Positions 1-10,030 of a stretch of DNA of 64,000 nt are shown piece after piece. A program made the position numbers and the translations under genes. The number at the start of each line of letters is the position of its first letter. Position 1 is the stretch's first letter. Below the pieces are notes generated by a model. It saw only the letters and a list, made by a program, of their open reading frames with translations. It was not told where the DNA came from and did no database searches. Source of the DNA: Pseudoalteromonas piscicida (GTDB lineage: Bacteria > Pseudomonadota > Gammaproteobacteria > Enterobacterales > Alteromonadaceae); assembly GCF_002744175.1 (NCBI RefSeq), contig NZ_NKHF01000052.1:1-64000 (forward strand). Direction: 5' to 3'.

Positions 1-5
1 TTAGC

Positions 6-1001
6 CTACGGCAATACCACTGCTGAATACCCGATTCCATCTGGTCCGTTACCAGTAGGGAGTTCAAATAAGGTTTTGCCAGATATGATATCGATAACAA
101 AGACCTTATTTTTTTGGTAGGCGGATAAAAATAAAGTGCGATCGTCTGGGTGAAAAATAACGCCTTTTGGTCCTGTTCCTGGCTCAAATTTTATTTGACG
201 CAATTTTTCCTTGCTTTTTACATCGACCACATCAAGCGTGTGCCCCCTATAATCAGGGATCACGGCAAACTGCTCATCGCGGGTGAGTAACACTCGGTAT
301 GGAAAGCTATAGCCTTTCCATTGCTTGATAATGTGCTCCTGTTCTACATCAAACACGCTTAGTAAACCGTCTCCGTTACTACCAACCCAGAGCTCTGAGC
401 CACTTTTATTTATGGTAATAGCCTCTGGTACTTTTGGCATTGAAATTTTGCGCAATAAAGCCCCCGACTTTACATCTAATTCAGACACCGTATCTGCACG
501 CATATTTGTGGTGTACACGCGCTTGCTAGATTCCGGCAGCGCCACCATATGAGAGCCGCTTTGCTCTGTCGCTATAACTTTATCTATCTTCCCCGACTCT
601 ATATTAACGATCACAACGCTGTCGGAGCCTTCAGACGATACCGCAACACGTTTTTGGTCCTTTAAAAACAACACGCCATGTGGGCTTGGGTAACGAGATA
701 AATCAATGGTTTTTACCTTTTTTGCTTGTCGAACGTCAAAAACACTTAAACTATTGCCACCTGCATAATTAGTGACGACAGCCGTGTACCCGTCGGCACT
801 CATTGCCAATTCATGTGGACCTCCGCCAGTTGCAAGCGTCAGCTTGATTTTTCGGCTGTTAAGATCGATGAAGTCAACTGAATCAGCCTTTTTATTTACC
901 ACCACCAATGTTCCCGACAAGTTATTTGTATCAGCCCATGAAGGTAAGCTTATTACCCCCCCAAATAAGAGCACATACACCACATAATTAACCAATCTCA
1001 T
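6..1001 (-). CDS. Exported YVTN-type beta-propeller protein
   Basis: A 331-residue protein whose N-terminus is a clear Sec signal peptide (hydrophobic stretch about residues 5-20, likely cleavage after PSWA), so it should act in the periplasm. The body is a series of about 40-residue repeats with the pattern 'V.D...G....I.....P.....S.DG', for example VFDVRQAKKVKTIDLSRYP and IDIISGKTLFELPTGNGP, which is the YncE/YVTN seven-bladed propeller family. Members bind ligands or partners and rarely have a proven enzyme activity. The GGGPHELAMSADG and GNGPDGIG motifs are typical blade turns. The gene is complete, with its stop at the window edge. The adjoining gene at 1248 is divergent, so no operon partner is visible. 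Substrate unknown. Confidence 0.8.
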   Translation of the reverse strand: MRLVNYVVYVLLFGGVISLPSWADTNNLSGTLVVVNKKADSVDFIDLNSRKIKLTLATGGGPHELAMSADGYTAVVTNYAGGNSLSVFDVRQAKKVKTIDLSRYPSPHGVLFLKDQKRVAVSSEGSDSVVIVNIESGKIDKVIATEQSGSHMVALPESSKRVYTTNMRADTVSELDVKSGALLRKISMPKVPEAITINKSGSELWVGSNGDGLLSVFDVEQEHIIKQWKGYSFPYRVLLTRDEQFAVIPDYRGHTLDVVDVKSKEKLRQIKFEPGTGPKGVIFHPDDRTLFLSAYQKNKVFVIDIISGKTLFELPTGNGPDGIGYSAVVLP

Positions 1002-1247
1002 TTTGACTCCTGTTTATGTGTTAGCCTGAATGATTACTCGTACTTCCCCTTATAGGCACAGACTGTATTTGCTATTGAGAAACAATAGTAATATAGCGTT
1101 CAAAAAGCACTCAACCCTAAGTTTCACCTTAACTCACGATAACTGCCCGCCTACATCCAGTATCACCATTTCTCAAATATTTTCAAAGTATTGATTTCAC
1201 AAATTTATGTGCTTTCTTTATGCTAATGATAATGTCAAAACTTTAAC

Positions 1248-3164
1248 GTGAATCTTTTTATGCTACCTGTCCTTCGTATCCTGTTGATCGAACAAGAACC
1301 TGACGTATTGCAAGCGCTCTCGAGCAATCTGTCGAAAACAATCCCTAACTTTGAGCGGGAGGATGTTCAAATTGATATTATTGAATGCCTTGAACTTTCA
1401 AAAGCCTTGGAGCATGTCACGGAAGATGGTGATATTCAGGCCGTGGTACTGAGTTGGGATGTGCAGCACAAAAGTGGTGAGCAAACCTATAGTCGCTTTA
1501 TCGAGCAATTAAAGTGTATTCGACTTGAATTACCGGTTTACGTTATCGGCGATGACACCAAAGGGCTTGAGATAGTCAATGAGTCGGAAGACATAGAGTC
1601 CTTCTTTTTCAAAGATGAAGTTATCTCTGATCCAGAAGCCATTTTAGGATATATGATCAACGACTTTGATGACAGAGCCGAGACGCCATTTTGGACGGCG
1701 TATCGCAGTTATGTCGGCGAAGCGAACGATTCATGGCATACTCCTGGTCACAGCGGTGGTTCTAGCTTTAGAAACTCCCCTTATATCAAAGATTTTTATC
1801 AATTTTATGGCCGCAATGTATTTGTCGGAGACTTGTCTGTCTCGGTTGACTCTTTAGGTTCACTGTCAGACAGCACCAATACCATTGGCCGCGCTCAGGA
1901 ATCCGCAGCGGCAACGTTTGAGGTTAAACGCACCTACTTCGTGACCAACGGTTCGTCCACCTCGAATAAAATCATTTTACAAACCCTACTTCGCAAAGGC
2001 GATAAGGTGATCATCGACCGTAACTGCCATAAGTCTGTGCACTATGGTATTTTGCAATCGGCCAGCTTCCCTATCTATTTATCGAGTATTTTAAATCCAA
2101 AATATGGCATATTCGCACCGCCCTCTTTGGCCGACATTAAACAGGCAATTGAGCAAAATACCGATGCAAAACTACTGGTGCTCACAGGCTGTACCTACGA
2201 TGGCTTACTGAGCGACCTGAAACAAGTCGTAGAATTTGCCCATCAGCATGGCATCAAAGTTTTTATTGATGAAGCTTGGTTTGCGTACTCTCTCTTTCAC
2301 CCTAGCTTGCGCCATTATTCCGCCATTCACGCTGGTGCCGATTATGTCACCCACTCGGCGCATAAAGTCGTATCGGCGTTTTCTCAGGCCTCTTATATCC
2401 ATATTAACGACCCTGATTTCGATGCTGATTTTTTCCGTGAGATTTACAGTATCTACGCCAGCACCTCGCCAAAATATCAGCTTATAGCGTCTTTGGATGT
2501 GTGCCAAAAGCAGTTGGAGATGGAAGGGTACAAGTTACTCAATGCGCTACTGAACCATGTTGCAGAGTTCAAGCTGCAGATGGCCTCACTCAAACATATA
2601 AAAGTGCTTGATAAGCAAGACTTTATGAATATATTCCCACATTTTAGTGGCGATAATATGGGTCATGATCCGCTAAAAATCCTTATCGATATTAGCGAGC
2701 TGCCTTACTCATTAAAAGACATTCACAAGTTCCTACTGGACGAAATAGGGCTGGAGATTGAGAAATACACCCACAGTACCATCTTAGTCTTACTAACCTT
2801 GGGTGGTACACGCTCAAAGATCATTCGTTTATACAATGCCTTAAAGAAACTCGATGGCGGTAAGGTCAAGCTATCAAAATCAACGCGACGCTCGCGCTTG
2901 CCTGAGAATTTACCCGCAATTGACCTTGCTTGTATCCCTAGTGATGCCTTCTACGGTGAGCGTGAATCTGTGCCTATTGGCAAGAGCAACAACCGTATTT
3001 GTGCAGGTTTAGTCACCCCGTATCCTCCGGGTATTCCGCTTTTGGTGCCAGGTCAACATATCACTCAAGAGCATATTGAATATCTCAAGGAGCTGGCAGG
3101 CCAAGGATTGACCATTCAAGGTAGTTTTGACGGCGAGATCTACGTGCTGAAAGAAGACAAATAA
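1248..3164 (+). CDS. Orn/Lys/Arg decarboxylase class I (PLP, fold type I)
   Basis: A 638-residue PLP-dependent decarboxylase. Residues about 1-130 form a response-regulator-like 'wing' domain as in CadA, AdiA and SpeC; the catalytic core follows, with TPGHSGGSSF near residue 165, NGSSTSNK near 228, DEAWFAYS near 342 and the Schiff-base lysine K373 in the SAHKVVSAFSQASYIH motif; a C-terminal domain contains PYPPGIPLLVPG. It should decarboxylate lysine, arginine or ornithine to a polyamine precursor in the cytoplasm; the substrate cannot be read from sequence. The length is shorter than the roughly 710-750 residues of the inducible enzymes. The start is GTG 1248 or ATG 1260, four codons later. 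No antiporter gene lies nearby, so an acid-stress role is not supported by context. Confidence 0.88.
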   Translation: MNLFMLPVLRILLIEQEPDVLQALSSNLSKTIPNFEREDVQIDIIECLELSKALEHVTEDGDIQAVVLSWDVQHKSGEQTYSRFIEQLKCIRLELPVYVIGDDTKGLEIVNESEDIESFFFKDEVISDPEAILGYMINDFDDRAETPFWTAYRSYVGEANDSWHTPGHSGGSSFRNSPYIKDFYQFYGRNVFVGDLSVSVDSLGSLSDSTNTIGRAQESAAATFEVKRTYFVTNGSSTSNKIILQTLLRKGDKVIIDRNCHKSVHYGILQSASFPIYLSSILNPKYGIFAPPSLADIKQAIEQNTDAKLLVLTGCTYDGLLSDLKQVVEFAHQHGIKVFIDEAWFAYSLFHPSLRHYSAIHAGADYVTHSAHKVVSAFSQASYIHINDPDFDADFFREIYSIYASTSPKYQLIASLDVCQKQLEMEGYKLLNALLNHVAEFKLQMASLKHIKVLDKQDFMNIFPHFSGDNMGHDPLKILIDISELPYSLKDIHKFLLDEIGLEIEKYTHSTILVLLTLGGTRSKIIRLYNALKKLDGGKVKLSKSTRRSRLPENLPAIDLACIPSDAFYGERESVPIGKSNNRICAGLVTPYPPGIPLLVPGQHITQEHIEYLKELAGQGLTIQGSFDGEIYVLKEDK

Positions 3165-3347
3165 CGCGCCCCGTTCTTATTAATCGTACTAGGCAGCCAT
3201 GCTATAAAACACTGCTGCCTAGTTCTGGCTACTTAAGCGCTTTATTTTTTCTGTCTATACACTCTTACCATTTTATAATTACTACCCTTCTGGCACAGCT
3301 ATTGCTTATAAAACTACAGATGTCATTTTTTTGATTTGGAGTTTTGT

Positions 3348-3938
3348 ATGGAATTTGCGTTACTTGCTATTTTGGCTTTAGTGGTTGTCGCTTCCATTGT
3401 CGCTTCTAAGTACACCGATGTGGGTGGCAATCCTTATCCGTTTAATCGTAAAGAGTCGGTTTTTACTACCGTTGAAGCATCCTTTTTACATTTATTGGAG
3501 CGCGCCGTTGGCGATAAGTATAAAATCGTTAGCCGCATTAAGCTAATTGATGTGATCGAATGCAAGCCGGGAATTTCGCAAAAAGCGCGTCGCGCCGCTG
3601 TGACTAAGGCAAAAAACAAGCAATTAGATTATGTACTCGTAGACAAAGAAACCTTGAAAATTGTTGCCGCGGTTGATTTAGTTAATAACTCCAACAAAAA
3701 TGGCCACAAAGCACAAAAAGATTGGTTCGTTAGTGGTGCACTTGAGTCTGCTGGCATTCCGCACATTCGAATGAAGATTAAAAGTGGTTATCAAAGCGCA
3801 GAGGTGCGAGCTGCAATCTTATTCAAGCTAGGCCAAAAAGTAGAGATGCCGAAGAAAACCAGAAATCGCTCTTACAAACCGGCGGTGTTGTCTCCATCAC
3901 AGGCAAAAGCACAGTCAACTCAGTTGGCAGAAATATAG
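3348..3938 (+). CDS. DUF2726 domain protein with N-terminal membrane anchor
   Basis: A protein of 196 residues. The first about 20 residues (ALLAILALVVVASIVAS) form one membrane segment, followed by a DUF2726 domain: F..VE..FL..L..A, then a segment with KAKNKQLDYVLVD and AAVDLVNNS, which resembles a restriction-endonuclease-like core (D, xVD motifs), and a basic tail. The function of DUF2726 is not established; a nuclease-like fold has been suggested for the family. The ATG at 3348 is chosen because GGAG at 3338-3341 lies six bases upstream; the longer TTG reading at 3336 would overlap that ribosome site. A strong terminator follows at once, so it is monocistronic. Confidence 0.75.
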   Translation: MEFALLAILALVVVASIVASKYTDVGGNPYPFNRKESVFTTVEASFLHLLERAVGDKYKIVSRIKLIDVIECKPGISQKARRAAVTKAKNKQLDYVLVDKETLKIVAAVDLVNNSNKNGHKAQKDWFVSGALESAGIPHIRMKIKSGYQSAEVRAAILFKLGQKVEMPKKTRNRSYKPAVLSPSQAKAQSTQLAEI

Positions 3939-3940
3939 CA

Positions 3941-3967
3941 AAACGGGCGCCAGCCCGTTTTTTGTTT
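3941..3967 (+). terminator. Rho-independent terminator
   Basis: Stem AAACGGGC / GCCCGTTT with a four-base loop followed by a run of T, directly after the DUF2726 gene and ahead of mtnN. Confidence 0.85.
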
Positions 3968-4047
3968 TACCTATCAAAACCCCTTTCGTATAATAAACAT
4001 AATTCTGACACAGGGGTTTCTCCCCGCCACAAATTAGGAATCTTTTA

Positions 4048-4755
4048 ATGAAAGTAGGCATTATCGGCGCAATGGAGCAAGAAGTTACCATTTTGCGTAA
4101 CACCATGGAAAACCCGCAAACATTGACCAAAGGTGGCTTTACTTTTTATACCGGTAAGCTGGCAGGTCTTGACGTAACGCTTGTACAGTCTGGTATTGGT
4201 AAAGTGGCAGCGACAGTTGCAACGACTTTGCTTATCGATAATTTTACGCCAGACTGCGTAATTAACACAGGATCTGCAGGTGGTTTTGAGCCTTCACTCA
4301 ATGTCGGCGATGTGGTTATTTCAACTGAAGTTCGTCATCACGATGTGGATGTTACTGCATTTGGCTATGAAATCGGGCAAGTACCACAAATGCCAGCAGC
4401 TTTTACTTCGCATACCAAACTCGTTGAAGCCGCTGAACAAAGCGTACATGAGCTTGAAGGTATTCAAACCATGGTTGGTCTTATCTGCACTGGTGATTCA
4501 TTTATGTGTGACCCAGTTCGCATTGATAAAGCACGCGCAGATTTTCCAACTATGTTAGCGGTAGAAATGGAAGGTGCAGCAATCGCACAAGCATGCCACT
4601 CATTGAACACACCGTTTGTTGTGATCCGCTCATTATCCGACATTGCCGGCAAAGAGTCGCCGCAGTCATTCGAAGAATACCTAGAAGTTGCTTCAGTGAA
4701 CTCTTCAAAAATGGTTATGGCACTGCTGGCGAAACTGGATAAGGTTGCGCTTTAG
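4048..4755 (+). CDS. mtnN: 5'-methylthioadenosine/S-adenosylhomocysteine nucleosidase
   Basis: A protein of 235 residues, the normal length of MTA/SAH nucleosidase (Pfs). It cleaves methylthioadenosine and S-adenosylhomocysteine to adenine plus the thioribose or homocysteine sugar, in methionine salvage, and clears the inhibitory by-product of methylation. The start [13 protein letters not shown] carries the catalytic glutamate region; INTGSAGG near residue 75, [10 protein letters not shown] near 172 and the catalytic aspartate in RSLSDIAG near 197 are all present. The stop overlaps the GTG of the following cobD/cbiB homologue by one base (TAGTG), so the two genes are translationally coupled; the same mtnN-cobD order is known in Vibrio and Shewanella. 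Confidence 0.97.
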   Translation: MKVGIIGAMEQEVTILRNTMENPQTLTKGGFTFYTGKLAGLDVTLVQSGIGKVAATVATTLLIDNFTPDCVINTGSAGGFEPSLNVGDVVISTEVRHHDVDVTAFGYEIGQVPQMPAAFTSHTKLVEAAEQSVHELEGIQTMVGLICTGDSFMCDPVRIDKARADFPTMLAVEMEGAAIAQACHSLNTPFVVIRSLSDIAGKESPQSFEEYLEVASVNSSKMVMALLAKLDKVAL

Positions 4756-5710
4756 TGCTCGATAGCTTGCTTCAGGCCCACGAGGGCCTGATCATTTTTT
4801 TATTGGCTGTTTTTACTAGCCTTAGCATAAGGCTATCTACGGTTTATCATCCAAACCTTGTCCTAAGCTTAGTTTTTAAAGCAATCGCTGAACGGGTTTA
4901 TCGACCCAAATCAGCACCTAGCTATCAGTTACTATCTGGCACACTCGGATTTGTCCTCCCCGCCCTGACCATTACAGTGCTTACCTATGCAATTATTAGT
5001 TTTGCATTTTATCCAAACTGGCTTGGTGGGTTAGTTTTATTTTTATGTTTGGATATAAGCCACGAAAGTCGCGCCAAACGCATTATGTCGCTCATAAAAT
5101 CAAAACAGAAAGTAACCGCAAGAGCGGTGTTGAAGGGAATGGTGGCAAGAGATGTTGAAAAGCTAACAGAACTTGGGGTTTGTAAAGCAACCATAGATAG
5201 CACCGCATTACATACCCTGCGCCATTTTTTTGTCATTGCCTTGCTCTACCTGATGTTAGGCCCCTACTGCGCACTATTTTATAAGCTATTACTACTATGC
5301 GACCATGCTTGGCGACAAGTAATGCCCCCCACCAGTCGTTTTATGGCAAGCCTTGCCGCGTGATTTGGCTTATTGAGTTTGTGCCAATTCGGTTATTAAT
5401 TACCTGCTTTTCTTTGCTCCTTAGACCAAAGCAAACTTGGCACTATATCAAGTACTATGGCCGCCATTTTAACCAAACTAACTCAGGTTGGGCGCTAAGT
5501 TTTTTTGCCGCAAACTTACACACTCAGCTTGCAGGGCCGCGCTTTTATTTTGGTGAGCGATTTGATGTTATGAGAGTAGGTGCCAAAGACCAACCTACAG
5601 CAGAGCATATTCAACATTTGCTCAAGTTACTTAATCAAATGCGTTGGCTATTTATTGCCACTAGTGCCTTGCTACTGGTGATCATTAACTTTGCAGGTTT
5701 GATGTTGTAA
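4755..5710 (+). pseudogene. cobD: CobD/CbiB-family cobalamin biosynthesis protein, frameshifted
   Basis: Two overlapping readings (4755-5363 and a -1 frame continuing to 5710) join into one CobD/CbiB-like membrane protein of 318 residues, the usual length. The N-terminal part has four hydrophobic segments and the second part begins with IWLIEFVPIRLL, the conserved segment after the HAW motif of this family. The join fits best at 5355-5360: restoring one C (CTT GCC CGC GTG in place of CTT GCC GCG TGA) gives LARVIWLIEF. CbiB forms the aminopropanol side chain of cobalamin at the inner membrane; in the mtnN-cobD-btuF context the protein is thought to serve salvage of corrinoids. No other B12 gene is nearby. 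A single lost base may be real or a sequencing error. Confidence 0.75.
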
Positions 5711-5721
5711 ATAACAAAAAA

Positions 5722-5747
5722 GGCCAGTGATATACTGACCTCTTTTC
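5722..5747. terminator. Bidirectional terminator between converging genes
   Basis: Imperfect stem GGCCAGT / ACTGACC with flanking A-run and T-run, between the cobD homologue and tyrS, which converge here. Confidence 0.65.
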
Positions 5748-5771
5748 CATAAAACCAATTAAGCAGGTTAC

Positions 5772-6980
5772 TTAGCTTACAGTCACTTTTGCAAACTTGC
5801 GCTTACCTACTTGGTAGATTTCACATGTGCCTTTGGCTACTTCTAGCTTAGTGTCCGTTACCTTATCTTCACCATTAAGCTTCACAGCACCTTGCTTGAT
5901 CATGCGCATCGCCTCTGAAGTACTCGCCACCAATCCAGCTTCTTTTAGCAAGTTAGTGATAAACGTGCTTTCACCTTCAATCGTTACCGTTACCTCTGGA
6001 ATTTCATCTGGTAATGCGTTCTTTTGGAAACGCTTAATGAAATCTTGATGCGCTGCTTCTGCGTCTGCCTCGCTGTGGAATCGAGCGATCATTTCTTTGG
6101 CAAACTCAATCTTAATGTCACGAGGATTGCGACCACCTGCGACTTCTTCTTTCAGTGCAGCGATATCATCCAACGTCTTCGCGCTTAACAACTCATAGTA
6201 ACGCCACATTAAATCATCAGAAATCGACATCACCTTACCAAACATATCGTTTGGTGCGTCGGTAATACCGATATAGTTACCTAATGACTTAGACATTTTC
6301 TGAACACCGTCAGTGCCTTCTAGAAGAGGCATCATAAGTACTGTTTGCGGCTTTTGACCTTCGTCTTTTTGTAGCTCACGACCCATTAGCAAGTTAAAGC
6401 GTTGATCAGTTCCACCAAGTTCAACGTCGGCTTCTAATGCAACCGAATCCCAGCCTTGAACCAGTGGATATAAGAATTCGTGAATTGCGATTGCCTGGCC
6501 ATTTGCATAACGCTTTTTAAAGTCATCACGCTCTAGCATACGTGCCACAGTTTGACGCGCAGCAAGTTTAATCATTCCGGCTGTGCCTAGCTTTTCCATC
6601 CACTCAGAGTTAAACGCCACCGTCGTTTTCGCAGGATCAAGGATCTTGAATACCTGCTCTTTATAAGTCTCAGCATTAGCTAGCACATCTTCACGCGTTA
6701 GCGGCTTGCGGGTTACATTTTTTCCCGTTGGGTCGCCAATCATACCGGTAAAATCACCAATCAAGAAAATCACTTCATGACCTAAGTCTTGGAAGGTTTT
6801 CATTTTATTGATTAGCACCGTGTGGCCCAAGTGCAAATCAGGTGCCGTTGGATCGAAACCCGCTTTAATGCGCAGTTTTTTACCTGACTTCAGCTTTTCT
6901 TTTAATTCATCCTGCAATAAAATTTCTTCTGCACCACGGCTAATCTCTGCAAATGCAGTTTCTAAATCCACTATTCTCAC
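5772..6980 (-). CDS. tyrS: Tyrosyl-tRNA synthetase (class Ic)
   Basis: A protein of 402 residues that charges tRNA-Tyr with tyrosine. Signature motifs are in order: the HIGH-type motif HLGH near residue 51 in [13 protein letters not shown], the KMSKS loop in [10 protein letters not shown] near 230, and a C-terminal S4 RNA-binding domain (about 338-400, [21 protein letters not shown]). The length and motif spacing match the TyrRZ-type enzymes found in many marine gammaproteobacteria rather than the E. coli TyrS type. The start is GTG at 6980. The divergent M23 peptidase gene upstream is a conserved neighbour in this group of bacteria. Confidence 0.96.
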   Translation of the reverse strand: MRIVDLETAFAEISRGAEEILLQDELKEKLKSGKKLRIKAGFDPTAPDLHLGHTVLINKMKTFQDLGHEVIFLIGDFTGMIGDPTGKNVTRKPLTREDVLANAETYKEQVFKILDPAKTTVAFNSEWMEKLGTAGMIKLAARQTVARMLERDDFKKRYANGQAIAIHEFLYPLVQGWDSVALEADVELGGTDQRFNLLMGRELQKDEGQKPQTVLMMPLLEGTDGVQKMSKSLGNYIGITDAPNDMFGKVMSISDDLMWRYYELLSAKTLDDIAALKEEVAGGRNPRDIKIEFAKEMIARFHSEADAEAAHQDFIKRFQKNALPDEIPEVTVTIEGESTFITNLLKEAGLVASTSEAMRMIKQGAVKLNGEDKVTDTKLEVAKGTCEIYQVGKRKFAKVTVS

Positions 6981-7122
6981 TCCAACAGCTATAACTTGTA
7001 ATCGCTCGATTCTAGCCTATATTTATCCGAGTTTAAATGCACAAAACGCTGGTATTACGGGTTTATTACGTATATCCTGCAATATTATCTACAATAATTC
7101 TTGACAGCAGAAAAGGCGCATT

Positions 7123-8463
7123 ATGGTTCACGTGGTTCATAAGCTCCCCAAAAAGCACAAAGTGCTCATCATCGGCTTCCTATCTGCGATGGTCGGAATT
7201 GCCCTGATCCCTTCAGAAAAAGCAACCGCTTCAAAAGACAATGACGGCAAAGCCTTAGAAGTTGGGAAACGTTATGAGTTGCCAGTAAAAATATCAGAAA
7301 AAACAGAGCAGCTTACTGAATTAGATGCAGCACCAGTTCTCACGCCTGAATCTGCACCTAAGCAGCCTGAATTTGAATTTAAAGACCACAAAGTAAAGTC
7401 TGGCGACAGTCTTGCTGTGATTTTTAAGCGCGCAGGCTATTCTGCTAAAACGTTACATAATCTGGTCAATACCAATGCAGAGACCCGAAAGCTCACTAAA
7501 ATTCATCCGGGAGAAGTGCTGAGCTTTGCGAGCGATGACGGTGGTGAATTAGCCCAATTAAAGTACATCTTGTCAAAAACCGACACATTATTTGTGACGC
7601 GCAACGACGAGGGTAACTACGAAACTAAAATTGAAAGTAAAGAAATAGAAACTCGGGAAAAATCAGCAGGTGGTGCGATTAATTCTAGTTTCTGGAGTGC
7701 TGGTATTTCAGCTGGTCTGAGTGAACGTCAGATCATGAACTTTGCCGATATCTTCGGTTGGGATGTCGACTTTGCTAACGATATCCGTAAAGGTGACTCC
7801 TTCGCATTAGTGTACGAAACACATTATGTCGACGGTGAAGAAATTGGTAATGGTAAAATTATTGCCGCTGAATTCATCAATCAGGGAGAGCGCTATAGTG
7901 CAGTTCGTCATACCGACGATGCGTTTTATACCCCTGAAGGACGCAGCATGAAAAAAGCGTTCCTGAGAGCGCCTGTTAACTTCAAATATATCAGTTCAAG
8001 CTTTAATCCACGCCGCCTACATCCAGTAACGGGAAGAGTATCGTCTCATAATGGCATAGATTATGCCGCTCGTGTTGGTACACCTGTGGTTTCTTCTGGT
8101 AACGGTAAAGTACTGAAGTCTGGCTATAACAGGCTCAATGGTAACTATGTGTTTATTCAGCATGGTAGTAAGTATGTGACTAAGTATTTACACCTCAATA
8201 AGCGTGCGGTAAAAACAGGCCAAAAGGTGAAGCAAGGCCAAAAGATCGGTACTGTTGGCGCCACAGGTCGTGTGACTGGTCCTCACCTTCATTACGAATT
8301 TTTGGTTAACGGCGTTCACCGCAACCCGAAGACGGTAAAACTGCCCAAGTCAGAGCCACTGCCGCAATCTGAGCTTGCTAAGTTTAAGCCGATTGCCGAT
8401 GCCATGCTAGCAAAGCTCGCGCGTAATCGAGAGCTGATGCTCGCAGCAAATAGCAAAGACTAA
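7123..8463 (+). CDS. M23 peptidoglycan DD-metalloendopeptidase with OapA/LysM-like domain
   Basis: A protein of 446 residues of the MepM/YebA type. One membrane anchor lies at about residues 14-32 (VLIIGFLSAMVGIALI); an OapA/LysM-like segment follows at about 88-170 (HKVKSGDSLAVIFKRAGYS), then a linker domain, and the zinc peptidase at about 290-400. The Zn ligands are visible in SSHNGIDYAA (H..xxD) and GPHLHYEF (HxH). It should cut peptide cross-links in peptidoglycan so that the sacculus can grow. The start ATG 7123 is the only good one before the anchor. A terminator follows. Divergent from tyrS. Confidence 0.93.
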   Translation: MVHVVHKLPKKHKVLIIGFLSAMVGIALIPSEKATASKDNDGKALEVGKRYELPVKISEKTEQLTELDAAPVLTPESAPKQPEFEFKDHKVKSGDSLAVIFKRAGYSAKTLHNLVNTNAETRKLTKIHPGEVLSFASDDGGELAQLKYILSKTDTLFVTRNDEGNYETKIESKEIETREKSAGGAINSSFWSAGISAGLSERQIMNFADIFGWDVDFANDIRKGDSFALVYETHYVDGEEIGNGKIIAAEFINQGERYSAVRHTDDAFYTPEGRSMKKAFLRAPVNFKYISSSFNPRRLHPVTGRVSSHNGIDYAARVGTPVVSSGNGKVLKSGYNRLNGNYVFIQHGSKYVTKYLHLNKRAVKTGQKVKQGQKIGTVGATGRVTGPHLHYEFLVNGVHRNPKTVKLPKSEPLPQSELAKFKPIADAMLAKLARNRELMLAANSKD

Positions 8464-8501
8464 TACAGCCAGTTCAGGATAATAAGCATGAACTGAATAA
8501 T

Positions 8502-8530
8502 AAAAAGGTAGTCCATGACTACCTTTTTAT
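8502..8530 (+). terminator. Rho-independent terminator
   Basis: Stem AAAAAGGTAGTC / GACTACCTTTTT with loop CAT, followed by T-rich sequence, 40 bases after the M23 peptidase stop. Confidence 0.85.
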
Positions 8531-8588
8531 TTAACCTAAACTCGGGATAAGACGTTTTACTCGATTAAGTCGATATAGTATTGCTAGC

Positions 8589-9902
8589 TCAACCCTTATT
8601 AAATAAAGATATTGTACTGTTGGTCATCGCCCTCACTCCCGTTGCAATCGCGATTGGGTAGTCAGGCGCAAATTGACTGGAGTGTAATGATGGTAATGGC
8701 TCACCACTTTTTTGTGCGGCGTCAAATGCTGTTTGGTTAACCCCACCCAACCAAAATATAGTGATCGGCACATTCTCATCGGTACGACCATATAAACCAA
8801 AGTCTTCCCCAGCCATTACAGGTTGTGACTCTTCTACATTGTTAGCACCGATTTCCTGCTTGATAGCTTCTGTTACAAACTCGGCTAACTCTGGATTATT
8901 ATAAGTCGACGGAATACTCTCACTTTCATGTACGATAACCTCAGGGAGTAGCTCATCATCAAGCCCTGCACTTTTTGCTATGCCCGCTGTGAGGCGCTGA
9001 ATTGCTGCAATTTGCTGATTGCGAACATCTGGATTGTAAGAGCGCAGTGTAAGCTGTAGCTTGACTTGGTTTGAAATAATGTTGTGCTTAGACCCACCAT
9101 GAATAGAACCGACAGTGATCACTGAAGGCTCAAGCGGTGAAATTTCCCGAGCGGTGATAGTTTGCAATCCAAGAACAATACGTGAAGCCAATACCACCGG
9201 ATCGATTGTGGTGTGAGGGTAAGCACCATGCCCACCTTTACCTTTTACTATGATATCAACTGAATCAACATTGGCTAATGCATACCCAGGCGCGATAGCG
9301 ACTTTTCCAGCCGGAACAGAGGCACTCACATGTAACCCCAATACGTGATCAGGTTTGGCATATTTGGAATACAACCCTTGCTTTAACATTGCTTTTGCAC
9401 CACCACCCACTTCTTCAGCTGGTTGAGCAACTAACATCAGCGTCCCTTGCCATTTATCTTTATTGGCCGCTAGTTGCTTTGCGGTACCAATTAAACTGGT
9501 CATATGGATATCATGCCCACATCCATGCATTACCCCAACAAGATTCCCGGCGTCATCCTTTACTTTTACTTTTGAAGCATAGGGTTTGCCCGTTTCTTCG
9601 ATTATCGGTAGACCATCGGTATCAGCCCTGATCATGACTGTTGGGCCTGCGCCATTTTTCAGCAAACCTACCACACCAAAACCACCTACATTTTCAGTAA
9701 CTTCATAGCCGAGTGTTCGCATTTCTTTTGCTAACCGACGCGCAGTTTTTTCTTCTTGATAAGAGAGTTCAGGGTTTTGATGCAAATGTAGATATAAAGA
9801 TTCTAGTTCGGGCATAGACTCGGCTACTTGCTGTTTAAGATCTGCACATGCATGCCAAGAAATTGTGGCAATAAGGCCCAATGCCAAAGGGGATAAGCGC
9901 AT
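8589..9902 (-). CDS. Secreted M20-family amidohydrolase (hippurate/IAA-amino acid hydrolase-like)
   Basis: A protein of 437 residues with a signal peptide (MRLSPLALGLIATISWHACA) and an M20D peptidase/amidohydrolase body. The metal-binding motif GCGHDIHM lies near residue 130, QPAEEVGGGA near 160 holds the catalytic glutamates, and a dimerisation (lid) domain occupies about 210-320. Homologues cleave N-acyl amino acids or N-acyl amides. The signal peptide places this copy in the periplasm or outside the cell, where it may act on dietary acyl-amino acids or peptides; this is inference. No transporter gene is next to it. The 128-base gap to the next divergent gene has a ribosome site, but no obvious operator. 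Confidence 0.88.
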   Translation of the reverse strand: MRLSPLALGLIATISWHACADLKQQVAESMPELESLYLHLHQNPELSYQEEKTARRLAKEMRTLGYEVTENVGGFGVVGLLKNGAGPTVMIRADTDGLPIIEETGKPYASKVKVKDDAGNLVGVMHGCGHDIHMTSLIGTAKQLAANKDKWQGTLMLVAQPAEEVGGGAKAMLKQGLYSKYAKPDHVLGLHVSASVPAGKVAIAPGYALANVDSVDIIVKGKGGHGAYPHTTIDPVVLASRIVLGLQTITAREISPLEPSVITVGSIHGGSKHNIISNQVKLQLTLRSYNPDVRNQQIAAIQRLTAGIAKSAGLDDELLPEVIVHESESIPSTYNNPELAEFVTEAIKQEIGANNVEESQPVMAGEDFGLYGRTDENVPITIFWLGGVNQTAFDAAQKSGEPLPSLHSSQFAPDYPIAIATGVRAMTNSTISLFNKG

Positions 9903-10030
9903 AAAATAGACTCCTTTTTGTTTTGTCCAGAATGCGGGTTTGGCGGATAAAAATCAATCATATTTCTATTTTGTTCCTTTCTATTTTTGCAAGCTTTGCT
10001 ACGCTTAAAGTCTCAATTGAAGGAACCACT

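Noticed and set aside
1218-1236. Fur-like sequence GCTAATGATAATG before the decarboxylase
   Set aside because: Only one half matches the GATAAT hexamer pattern; the opposite half is missing, and the gene has no iron link.
5325-5330. Six-C run as the site of the cobD frameshift
   Set aside because: A shift there gives APHQSFYGKPC, which does not fit the family; the C3 run at 5355-5360 joins conserved segments better.
9923-10030. Longer start of the DUF3391/HD-GYP gene
   Set aside because: The 36 additional residues form a membrane-like stretch, but the ribosome site and the family start both point to ATG 10031.
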